A DNA stretch of 64,000 nucleotides from Salisapilia sapeloensis (lineage: Eukaryota; Oomycota; Peronosporomycetes; Peronosporales; Salisapiliaceae). Numbering within the stretch: the stretch's first letter is position 1; each line of letters opens with the position of its first letter. Positions 10,241 through 19,584 of the stretch are shown in pieces. The position numbers and the translations under genes were made by a program. The notes beneath the pieces were generated by a model. It did no database searches. It had not been told where the DNA came from and saw nothing but the letters and a program-made list of their open reading frames with translations. The stretch lies in the NCBI GenBank assembly GCA_023334545.1, contig JAADVB010000039.1, positions 1 through 64,000 of the forward strand. The letters run 5' to 3'.

Positions 10241-12123
10241 TTACGATGACTGTGGAGGTCTGGTATTTTGTATCGACGCCGGGACTGGTGAGGAGCACTC
10301 GTGACGATGTTCGAACAGCCACTTGACAACATGCAAGTAATTAAACTTCCTCGCAAGCCCTATAGCCCCCGCTGTGCAACCTTCCGTACGGTTGTAATGG
10401 AGGAATTTGACGATATCCAAGTATCCGTGCATCGCTGCCAAGGTCATAGCCCTAGAAGTGCAGTCTTCGGATCGATTGTGGTGTAGCCATTCAACAACGG
10501 CAAAGTGTCCATTAGCTGCTTCGTCCATTGCTTGGGTGGTGCATCCTTCCGGCCAATGTGCATGCAAGTATGGAACTACATTGAGTTCACCATTCCTACC
10601 TGCCCAATCCATTGCCTGGGTAGTGCACTCTTTCGCCCGATTTTCATGCAAAAACTGAACCACGGGTAGATGACGTTCTGATGATGCACAATCCTTAGCG
10701 TAGTCGGTACATCCCTCTCACTATTTTCATACATGTACTTCAGAATGTTGAGAATCCATCGTAGGCCGCAATATTCGTAGCTTCGGTAGTGAATGCAGTC
10801 GTTGATTAAGCAGCAAGTAGTTTAACTATGTCCAGATCGCCAGTACTGACGGACTTCTCAACTGCTTGTGTTGTCACGAGGAGATCGAAGTTATCTAAAA
10901 AGTACTGAAGCGTAGTCAAAGTTCCTCTCTCGATTTCGTCTAGCAAAGGGCCTTCTGTCGTCTGCACATTGAGCTCATTAAGCGCCCAGTGTATTATATC
11001 GACTTGATGGTCGAATACAGCGTTGTATAAAACGTTCGTATCAAAATGTTGCTGATAGACGACTTCCGAGTGACATTCCAAAATCCATTTTAAAATGTCC
11101 AAAGGACCACCTGAGGCTCTGCCATAAGCGATTGTGCATTTTGATAGTCGGATCGGCTCTCCCGGCTCCCACACCAGTCAATATATTCCAATTTCCTTGA
11201 CTCGCCGCAATGAAGTAGTCTGTACTGCAACCTGAAAAGTGACCTTCTGTGTGTACAGCCATTGCAATATAAGCAAGTGGCCTTTTCTTGCCGCACAATT
11301 CGCCATTTCAGGATAATTTTTTCCACGGGGCTCATGTACCGTTTGGAGTTGTCCAGTGCGGTAGGTATGCCCAGGCGGTCACGTTGAGCGGTGAGCTGTA
11401 AACTACGGCCAGAGTAGCGCCATTTCGTATGTTTCAGAATCCATTCAATGACATGAAGATGGACACCATCTACCGCACCGTGGAATGCTTGATCTCTTTT
11501 CCCTTCAGGCGGTTCCCAATGAGCCAATTCATCACTTCTATATGACCTCCATAGCCAGAAAATTCGAAAGCGCGGTTTATGATACCTCTTCCAATGCCTT
11601 CTCGCGCCATCCAGCGTAACAGATCGATATTTCCACCCATGGCAGCTGAGTCAAAAACATCGTAGGAGAAGGCATCCGGACGTTGCCTGAAGTAATATCG
11701 CACGCATGCCAAATGCCCCTACGAGCAGCCTCTAGTCATGCATCCTTTGGGACAAATTGATCCGGCAACAACTGACGCACCCATACTACCAACTCCAGAT
11801 TACCACTAAAGCTCACTGTCTTCGGAGCTTTGCACCAGTCTAGAAATCGAATAGATGTTGCGTGTATGGATCTCCAGCGTCTCATCAGAGCTAATGATCC
11901 AACCGCTATAGCCGACAAAAACGATTTGGTCCGTGTAGAGTCGATAAAGTCTGATATGCACGCTGCGATGTCGTTCGTGCCGTGCCCTTGCAGAGCAGTT
12001 TGATTCTGAAGCACTGCTTTGGCCGTTGTCAGTGGCGAAAGATGAAATATCATGATGCTTGTATCTCAAATCCAAGCGATTTCTCTTCTGTAAAACTCCT
12101 TCATCGAGTACAATCGTCACCAT
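10241..12123 (-). pseudogene. Decayed ankyrin-repeat protein gene (oomycete 28-residue repeat type)
   Basis: Ankyrin-like repeats are spread over several minus-strand frames: 10241-10663, 10806-11174, 11041-11298, 11090-11527, 11470-11712 and 11736-12053. The best-preserved piece, 10241-10663, has four 28-residue repeats of the form xNRxEGCTxxAMxxAAxxGHLxVVxWLH. Elsewhere the text jumps frame (for example HVIEWILKH in one frame and DILKWILECH in another) and contains stops. Intact members of this family encode one long uninterrupted frame, so this copy has at least five frameshifts. One short C-terminal fragment might still be translated, but it has no plausible start. It lies upstream of, and divergent from, the INTS7-like gene. 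Confidence 0.75.
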
Positions 12124-12544
12124 CGTTGCTCGTGAAGTTACCAGTCCCGGTTGCCGGTTTTAAGAAAGAAAGTAAAGTAGTATATTATATCCTTACTTCC
12201 ATCCACTAGATCTTCTCAGCCAGCTCCATTGGCAGCTGACGTATCCGTTGGCAAAAAGCCTGGTTTAGCTCTCTGCCTTTTAAAGCTAACCACGTCATAC
12301 TTCCGAGCATCTACCCAGTAGAATCCATAAAATGAGAAAATGTAGAAACTTTATGAATATAAGTCTCATCTAAAGTTAAAGTATCCAACTCCTCAATCGA
12401 TATCTTATCCTAGTCTAGAAATCTATTTACCTGTTAAGATGCTTCCATTTGGAGTGAATTTCCTGTGTTTTTGATGCTATTGTTGCTGCGTATGTGTTCC
12501 ACACCATTTTTACATGAGATTTTGGACCACAACACCAAGTCCAC
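12124..12544. other. Intergenic region upstream of the INTS7-like gene
   Basis: About 420 bp of AT-rich sequence between the remains of the ankyrin gene and the ATG at 12545. It should hold the promoter of the INTS7-like gene. No separate feature is seen. Confidence 0.4.
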
Positions 12545-14770
12545 ATGACTACGGAAGTAGCTACAAGCCGTCCCGACGGCCAAGCCAGTCCTTTTATTGA
12601 CGCGAGTACATTGTCATCTGCAGTTCCTAGCGTAGATAACTATGTGGATATCCAAAGTGCTTGGAACGAGTGTGTAGAGCTGTATAAAAGGAGCGTCGAT
12701 GAAGATGTGGCCGTCCGATGCTTCGCAGCGATGGCAAGTCTCGCTGTCAAGCACGTTGATACATGTGCACCAATGCTGCTAGGAATGGTGCAGAACGCTC
12801 TGGACAATGATCCTCGTCGTTTCGCTCGTATTGCTGCCATGCGATCATTGATCGACCTAGCAGCTTCATCCAGCTTATCATCGACTCACATCGTAGCCAT
12901 TTACAACTGCACTCGCCCGTTCTTAGAGACCAAAGACGATAGAGCTCTTACCAGATCCTCCCTTGTTGTCATTGAACGTCTCACATACGCTCATCCTCTT
13001 CCTGAACCAGAGGAAGAAGCATTATTGGCATTTATCCAAGGTTTCCTTCGCCTCGATCGACTTCGAAAGTTTTTTGCGCGATGGTGTTTCGCCATCCTGT
13101 CCAACATCATCCAGCGCCATCTAGTACTAGATAACGTGTCCTCTGTTGGTCAAAAATGCTTGCAAGAACTCTACCATCACTTGCATCCGACATTCTACAC
13201 CGAGTCCTCCAGCCTCTGGACGGTCGCATTCGACTGTGTGGAGCAACTATGTCGACAATACCCCCAACATCTATCCTCCTTTACATGTTCCAGCATTATC
13301 GAGCTCTTAGAAGTCCACTCAGAAGCATGTCCTCTATCGATGAAAGCATCTTTATTCCAATTACTATGCCACTGCAGCTCCTACAGCCTCCAGACGCTAG
13401 CGTCAAAAGTATCGTTGTTACAACAAGAGCTCGAGCATCTTCCAAAGGACAACATGTCGAAGCGTTCGATCTACGTCATCCTTTTCCGCCTCGTCCAAAC
13501 TGACGAAAAGGCCCAAGTCACTACTTGTTTGCATCACATGGCGCAAGTATGGTCCAAAACAGAAGCGTATGACGTCGCTCATCTTGCCTTTCGATATGGC
13601 GATCTTGAGACAGCTCAACACGCCATTACCCGGGCATCGGGGCACAGCGACAATGAATGCTTTGAAGGATGGATGGCAATGCTATCTGCTTGGATCAATG
13701 CTGAAGTACAAGTTTCGACAGCAGGTAAAGTCTCGCCACAAGCGCTTCATGCTATGTCCATGGCCGAAGCAGAGTTGTCTGCGTCGATCACGACGGACTT
13801 TCGCTTCACCTTTCAGCAACAATTCCTTTCGTTACGTCATTCATTCCTATCGTACCTCATGCAAGCACAGCAACTAGCGTCAGAAGTCGCATGGACTAAC
13901 GTACAAGGAGGTGGACGCTGTTCGGCACTCGCGAATCGCTGTCAAGAACTTGCAACCAAGTTCACAACTTTACGTCAGCAGCATTTCGGTGCACCAGACG
14001 AAGATTTCGAACTGATCAGCGCTTGTGGAGCACTTGCCAAGGTGCTGTCACTAGCGATTCAAGCGTTTCTATTGCTACATCCGGTTGATACGACACGAGA
14101 TCACGAGGATGGACAAGGTGTTCCGTTAGCTAGGCTATGTATGGCATTGGAGATCGATACTAGACGTCGAATGGAAAAGTTACAATCGCTGGATGAACAC
14201 CAGCGTCCAGGAGTTGGTGGGAAAGTCATGCAGCAGTTCCTAATCGTGCTCTCTCGAGCTCCTTGTGTCGTCCCAAGTCTCTTCTTCCGGTCGAGCGTTC
14301 CGAAAGAGCGTACCATGTCAGTCGATGCACAGTTCTTGACATTCGCAGAGTGTGCCAAGTACGATCCGAATCGTAGTAAGCAATTGTCTCAACTTGGTGT
14401 TTCGTTCGGATCGGCACTTTCGTGCTTTGTCAAGGGCGAATTGAAGTGTCCAAGCGGTAGGAAGAAAGTTGCGACGACGTTGCGACAATTGAGAGTAGAT
14501 GTTAGCGTGTATAGTGAAGTGGATGCAGAGCAATCGGAGCTCGGACTTGTCTCCCGACAGAGCTTGTACGTGCCGCTCGACTGGACGCTCGCACGTCCTT
14601 TTACGAGCGACCAGCGCCTAACCTTCGAAACGCCCGTGCATGTGGGTGCACCGCAGCTCCGGGCAAAAGGCGCATTTGTGCTCAAGGCACAGATCTTTGC
14701 ACTAGACGACCAAGACTGCGCGTGGCAGTTGAATGCCCCTCGAGCACAACGTGGGTTCATTCTGTATTAA
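12545..14770 (+). CDS. INTS7: Integrator complex subunit 7-like HEAT-repeat protein
   Basis: Single exon, 741 residues, ATG at 12545 (accACATGACTAC). The protein is almost entirely alpha-helical in character. Residues 40-200 hold paired helices of HEAT/ARM type (AVRCFAAMASLAVKHVD, RIAAMRSLIDLAA, LTRSSLVVIERLTY). The last 180 residues (from PSLFFRSSVPKERTMSVDAQ) are beta-rich and resemble the C-terminal domain of animal INTS7, which also begins with a P-x-x-FF block. In metazoa and plants the Integrator complex cleaves snRNA 3' ends and attenuates paused RNA polymerase II. Animal INTS7 is about 960 residues, so this copy is shorter. An adaptor-complex subunit of similar helical build is the main alternative. 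The assignment is from overall layout and short stretches only. Confidence 0.5.
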   Translation: MTTEVATSRPDGQASPFIDASTLSSAVPSVDNYVDIQSAWNECVELYKRSVDEDVAVRCFAAMASLAVKHVDTCAPMLLGMVQNALDNDPRRFARIAAMRSLIDLAASSSLSSTHIVAIYNCTRPFLETKDDRALTRSSLVVIERLTYAHPLPEPEEEALLAFIQGFLRLDRLRKFFARWCFAILSNIIQRHLVLDNVSSVGQKCLQELYHHLHPTFYTESSSLWTVAFDCVEQLCRQYPQHLSSFTCSSIIELLEVHSEACPLSMKASLFQLLCHCSSYSLQTLASKVSLLQQELEHLPKDNMSKRSIYVILFRLVQTDEKAQVTTCLHHMAQVWSKTEAYDVAHLAFRYGDLETAQHAITRASGHSDNECFEGWMAMLSAWINAEVQVSTAGKVSPQALHAMSMAEAELSASITTDFRFTFQQQFLSLRHSFLSYLMQAQQLASEVAWTNVQGGGRCSALANRCQELATKFTTLRQQHFGAPDEDFELISACGALAKVLSLAIQAFLLLHPVDTTRDHEDGQGVPLARLCMALEIDTRRRMEKLQSLDEHQRPGVGGKVMQQFLIVLSRAPCVVPSLFFRSSVPKERTMSVDAQFLTFAECAKYDPNRSKQLSQLGVSFGSALSCFVKGELKCPSGRKKVATTLRQLRVDVSVYSEVDAEQSELGLVSRQSLYVPLDWTLARPFTSDQRLTFETPVHVGAPQLRAKGAFVLKAQIFALDDQDCAWQLNAPRAQRGFILY

Positions 14771-15103
14771 CCCATGCGTTCTTATCTCAAGCTGTTTTCC
14801 CTCAATACATTCTGTTCTTCCTCGCATCACATCTGTCTGTCTTCTTTCCACTCCTCCAAGCACTCGAGCAGGTACTTTACCATTGATCCTTTGAAAGTCG
14901 AAGCGTACTCGACATCAAGCAAGCGAGTGTCCATCAAGAGTGAGTTGACACTTGCCATCGCCATCTGCCGACAAGCACGTCACTGGATTACAGCCATCTA
15001 TCGGTCTGACTAGCTCGGAAGCGGTCGGACGCACATACGTTTGCACACAACGTCCTTCCCTCTACGATTTTCAATTAGTCGACGGCGTGAGCACGAGTCT
15101 AAG
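14771..15103. other. Intergenic region (333 bp)
   Basis: It holds the 3' region of the INTS7-like gene and the leader of the START-FYVE gene. It is pyrimidine-rich just after the INTS7-like stop. No coding region was supported. Confidence 0.4.
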
Positions 15104-18100
15104 ATGGCCAAGTCGCCGTCGAAAGACCCTCGGTATGCCACTGCCGCCCCACCTCGAGCGCCACCGACGTCCTGGACGCCACTGCGCGAAGACTTCTTCT
15201 CTGTACCGCTCCTTTCGTCGAGGGAGAAAACCTATCTCGTGCGTAAAGCTTCCGAAGCTGCACAAGAAGTTGTCGAGCGAGCACGGTCCACGGGCGGTCC
15301 GGTCGCTTGGAAGCACGTGGAGAAGATCGGCAAAGTACAGATATACTCGGGCCAGCCCCGAAGCATAGCTGACAACGATGCAGACCGGACACCAAGTCTT
15401 TGCGGCGTTGCAACTACGCCTGGCACCGTGAAGGAAGTCGCGGAGCTCCTCCAGTTAGGCTCCACAAGTCGTATGCGGAGCTTTGCGAATGACCATCCGA
15501 CTCTCTTTTACGACGGTATCATCTTATATGACCTCCATCCACGTACACGAGAGCAACCGATGCATCAAGTGACTGCCAAGTGGATCGCTGTGCAAACGCC
15601 CAAGGGCATCTTAAACCGAGATTTCGTCTTCCTCGAGTGTCAAGATAGATTCGAGGACTCGCATGGACGCAAGGGATGGATATTGTCCATGCATTCCATC
15701 AAGTTACCTGGTGTCCACGACTTGCATGATGACTTGGGACTCGTACGAGGAAGTTTGTACCATTCCGGACTTCTCGTCGTCGAATCCGATCGACCTGGAT
15801 ACGTCGACGTCATTTCGATCATGCAGATGAATCTCAAACGTCGACAAGCAACGCCACACAAGTTCCTACGTAGCCTCGTCCAATTTGCTGGTGAAATCCG
15901 ATCTTCGATCCGCACTGCTCGATTGAATCGACAGCGGTACTTGAATGACCTGGAGCTCGTGCCGAAACGATATCGGAGCAAATGTGGTGTCTGCCAAGAC
16001 AGTTTCTCTTTACTTTTATTACGCAAGTACAATTGTCGTAAATGTGGTGAAGTCGTATGTGGCGTCTGTAGTAAAGAGTTCCAGATCAAGACGCCAAAGT
16101 TCGTTCAACAGATCAAACTCCGCGTCTGTATCCGCTGCTTCCAACAAGTTACACTCCAATCGTCTTCGTCACAGTCACAGACGAACCAACCGAAGCCGTC
16201 TCAACAATCTTTCAACCTTTCCTTCCTTGCCTATCACGATGATGCACAGCGTGCTTCCTCCGCGACGCAAGCGATGGAATATGACATTCCGGGTGAAGGC
16301 TATCCGAAAGTCCGACTAGAATCCGTTCAGAAACGCACGCAACGTCGAGGGTCTCAACGTCCAAAGTCATCGAATCTACCGAATCCTGCTTCGAGAGATG
16401 ACATTCGAGGAACGTACCACATGGGCTACATGCCAGAGGAATCCTATAGACACATGCCAAAGCAGTCCCAACGTCCTACGCATGCCGGAAATCGTCGTGT
16501 ACGACGTCAGCCTCCAAAGGAAGAGGAAGATGATAGGTACCACGTACACATCCCAGAACCTTCTCGCGCCACATCTCTCTTTGATCGTTCTGGTGGCTCG
16601 ATCAAGGGAAAGGCATCGAAGAAGGACAGTCGTGCCGAACCTGACATGAAGGCGAGTGTACTCGAGTATCGTGTTCCACCGCCTCGTCCAACTGACGAAG
16701 TGCAAGTGTTCGCAGACAAGTCAGATGAGTTTGCTGACTTTTATGAAGCCGCCGGGGCTGGACATGACTCGTATCGACCTGACATCCCGAACGGAGCACG
16801 AACGTATGCGATGAATGAGGTCGACATCGATTCCGTCGGATCAACACATTCGCATGATGAGCAGGATGTCCATGAAGCGACACAAGAGTATGCATCTATC
16901 GGCAAGATGTCGAAGCCTCGATCGCGTGTGTCGAGTGAAAATGTGTATGACCCACCACCTTCGTACGCCGAAAGTTTCTTGAACGCAGATACGCGACAGC
17001 GAAAAGCGTACGATAAGGACGTCCGATCATCGTTGCATCAACTTGGAAAGGATGGAGGGTCTGGTATGACGAGTGAAGAGGAGGATGAGACAAAGGAAGA
17101 GGCGTTTGCCGCTACTCCAGCACTTCATGCGCCTCCGTCGAGTTTGGACAGGACAAAGGATGTGTTTGACTATCGTCGAAGCTCCTCGTTCTCGTCCTTA
17201 TCGAGTCGCCAACGACAGATCTTGCATCCGAATGATAGCAGCAGGAAAGAGATGGATGTTGTTGGCGTGAGTACTCAAGACGACAAGAAGTATGCCTTGG
17301 ATGGAGAGGAAGGGGACTTTACAGCCGCACACGACTTGAGAATGAACGCAACGACGTCTAGCGACAAAGAAGCTGATGAAAAGGAAGGAGTGTCGGAAGG
17401 TCAGAAAGCTATTGATGCATTACAAGAGGCGACGGCGGCAAATATCGAACGAGCGCGAGAGGCGAGAGAGAGATTGACGTCCCAAGGGTCCGTCCAAAGC
17501 GTTCAAGACGAGGTCGAGAATGTATCAAACGCACCAAAGACGTTGGACTTTGCTCAGTTTCAAAAAGCTACAGAACATTTGTCTTCCAACACGAAGGAAG
17601 AACAAGCGACAGCTCAAGAGCTGAAAGGAAAAAGTAAAGCTTCTCGCGTGAGTAAATCTCCAGCTCGAATGGATTTGGATGGTGACTTCGGCTTTGATGC
17701 TGAAGGGCTTTTAAATACGAATGTTGTGGATGCTGGTGGGGTTCGAGAATCGGAGGATCTACGTCTATCAGATGATTCGATCATCAGTTCAAGTGAAGAA
17801 GGAGAGATTAATATTGACGAGTGGAGTGATATTGAGCAGCAGAGTACGTCTCTATCTACTGGAGAGATAGATGAAGAGTCTGAATCCAAGGAACTGGACT
17901 TTAATACGTTGACGCAATTGACGGACGTGATTGAACGCGACTCAGAAGTGTCAGATCTGGATGACATGGCCAGTTTCTCAAATGGTCATGTTGTTGATAC
18001 GGATCCAGCTGACAGTTGTATCGATAGTGCGTCGAGTGAAGGCAGTCAGAGTAAATCGGAGGAATCCTTGCCTAGGAAGTCGTCTGAAGGCTCACGCGTA

Positions 18101-19423
18101 GACTCAGGAGAAGTACGAATCGACCAAAGCACAGACGAGCTAGAGGAGTTGCCTACATTGGACGTTAGCCAAGGCCTCAATGGAGCAATGCAAGAGGAGA
18201 CTGATGTCAAGGTTGAAGCACTCCAAACGGATGACAGGGAGGAAAGTGAGGAAGAACAAGGACAGGAGATGGAAGCAGATCAAAGGCAATCGGAAACACC
18301 ATTAGAAGAAGAACCAAGTGAAGTCGTGAACGAAGCGGCGGATAGCATTTCTGAAATTACGAGCACGCAGCAGGAACGTAAAAGCTCGAAAGTGGAATCG
18401 GGACATGATATCGTGAGAAGCAACAGTTGTGGTTTGAAAGACGAAGAGGAAGAGGAAATCTTTATCGATGACATGGTGTCAGTTAACTCGACGGATGATA
18501 TTGATGATGATGAAATTCCGGATGATGCGATGGTAGAAGATGGTGAACTGCATTCAGCTCGATACTCAGAGTACATGCGAGAGTTCCAGCAAGTGCCAGA
18601 CCCGCACCTCGCCATTGCAAGTGAACAAGACAGATTCACGGATTCTTCCAGTTCAGATGGCGAATCGGATGTATCGGACGAGTCGAGTGAACGCCTTTCC
18701 TCGGTTAGCTCACAGCATAACGAAGAACCTTCAGAGCAACCAAAGCGTAATCCACTTTTCCCAACGAAAGGTGCTGTCGCGCAGGCTGATGGCGAGACAC
18801 TTCGACGAAATTCAGTCGCAACAGTTGAAACTGGTGTACCAATGTACTTGCCATCACGATTTAAGCAGTATGTGCAACAGCGTCAGGCACCACAATCTGC
18901 ACGACCCAAGACGAGCTTATCAGCAAGTAAATTGGCGGAGGCGAAAGTTGATCCTCCTGCCCAAGTAGTCGAAGAAGCCAAGACTCCTGTTTATTGCGAC
19001 GAAAGCGATAGCGAAAGGAGCATTGGCTCTGAAGATAATCTCAGCTCAAGTGAAAGCGAATGCATGAGCGATAGTCTTGACTTACAAAGTCATGTCGTAT
19101 CTTGCGATGCGGGTCATACTTCTCAAGGTGTTGCTAGCCCGAAGCTCGACATGCTTCCAGAGGAAAACTCGTTAACTTCCATTAGTCTGGCTGACGTAGT
19201 GGAGGAAAAAGAAGAAAGCAAGAGTCCTGGTGTGCCCGCACGCAAGTTGTATCAACAGTACAATAGCTCCAAGAGTCTAGCACGAATGGCGAGCGGTATG
19301 GAAAACGATCCGTCCGTGCAAAACACGCTCGGCCAGATCAAAGCGAATTTTAGTCGCACGAGCAGCGGGGAGAGCAGTGATGATGAGTATTTGAATACAG
19401 AGCGAGGGGCTAGTTTTACATGA
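15104..19423 (+). CDS. Large START-like/FYVE-like protein with acidic disordered tail
   Basis: Single exon, 1,439 residues from the ATG at 15104 (AAGATGG context); the frame continues upstream to a TTG that I reject. Residues about 20-270 form a START-like lipid-binding fold, with the lineage block GRKGWILSMHSIKLP shared with the three genes at 54-61 kb. Residues 293-345 are a FYVE-like double zinc finger: CGVCQ, then RKYNCRKCGEVVC, then CSKEF and RVCIRC. The WxxD element is missing and RRHHC is RKYNC, so PI3P binding is doubtful. The remaining 1,100 residues are low-complexity, rich in Ser, Glu and Asp, with long acidic runs (DDIDDDEIPDD) and no recognisable domain. It is probably an endomembrane lipid-sensing or scaffold protein (inference). 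Confidence 0.85.
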   Translation: MAKSPSKDPRYATAAPPRAPPTSWTPLREDFFSVPLLSSREKTYLVRKASEAAQEVVERARSTGGPVAWKHVEKIGKVQIYSGQPRSIADNDADRTPSLCGVATTPGTVKEVAELLQLGSTSRMRSFANDHPTLFYDGIILYDLHPRTREQPMHQVTAKWIAVQTPKGILNRDFVFLECQDRFEDSHGRKGWILSMHSIKLPGVHDLHDDLGLVRGSLYHSGLLVVESDRPGYVDVISIMQMNLKRRQATPHKFLRSLVQFAGEIRSSIRTARLNRQRYLNDLELVPKRYRSKCGVCQDSFSLLLLRKYNCRKCGEVVCGVCSKEFQIKTPKFVQQIKLRVCIRCFQQVTLQSSSSQSQTNQPKPSQQSFNLSFLAYHDDAQRASSATQAMEYDIPGEGYPKVRLESVQKRTQRRGSQRPKSSNLPNPASRDDIRGTYHMGYMPEESYRHMPKQSQRPTHAGNRRVRRQPPKEEEDDRYHVHIPEPSRATSLFDRSGGSIKGKASKKDSRAEPDMKASVLEYRVPPPRPTDEVQVFADKSDEFADFYEAAGAGHDSYRPDIPNGARTYAMNEVDIDSVGSTHSHDEQDVHEATQEYASIGKMSKPRSRVSSENVYDPPPSYAESFLNADTRQRKAYDKDVRSSLHQLGKDGGSGMTSEEEDETKEEAFAATPALHAPPSSLDRTKDVFDYRRSSSFSSLSSRQRQILHPNDSSRKEMDVVGVSTQDDKKYALDGEEGDFTAAHDLRMNATTSSDKEADEKEGVSEGQKAIDALQEATAANIERAREARERLTSQGSVQSVQDEVENVSNAPKTLDFAQFQKATEHLSSNTKEEQATAQELKGKSKASRVSKSPARMDLDGDFGFDAEGLLNTNVVDAGGVRESEDLRLSDDSIISSSEEGEINIDEWSDIEQQSTSLSTGEIDEESESKELDFNTLTQLTDVIERDSEVSDLDDMASFSNGHVVDTDPADSCIDSASSEGSQSKSEESLPRKSSEGSRVDSGEVRIDQSTDELEELPTLDVSQGLNGAMQEETDVKVEALQTDDREESEEEQGQEMEADQRQSETPLEEEPSEVVNEAADSISEITSTQQERKSSKVESGHDIVRSNSCGLKDEEEEEIFIDDMVSVNSTDDIDDDEIPDDAMVEDGELHSARYSEYMREFQQVPDPHLAIASEQDRFTDSSSSDGESDVSDESSERLSSVSSQHNEEPSEQPKRNPLFPTKGAVAQADGETLRRNSVATVETGVPMYLPSRFKQYVQQRQAPQSARPKTSLSASKLAEAKVDPPAQVVEEAKTPVYCDESDSERSIGSEDNLSSSESECMSDSLDLQSHVVSCDAGHTSQGVASPKLDMLPEENSLTSISLADVVEEKEESKSPGVPARKLYQQYNSSKSLARMASGMENDPSVQNTLGQIKANFSRTSSGESSDDEYLNTERGASFT

Positions 19424-19584
19424 ACAGGACACGACAAGCGTTTTGATTATTATTTTCACGTTTTAGAGCTTTATCCACATGTGATCTTTTAAAGAAGAAT
19501 AGACAACAGCATGGAGCAGTAACTCAGAAACGTAAAGCGCATACTTTAGCTGTCGTACTAGTCTTAAAACGCACGCACAGCTTC

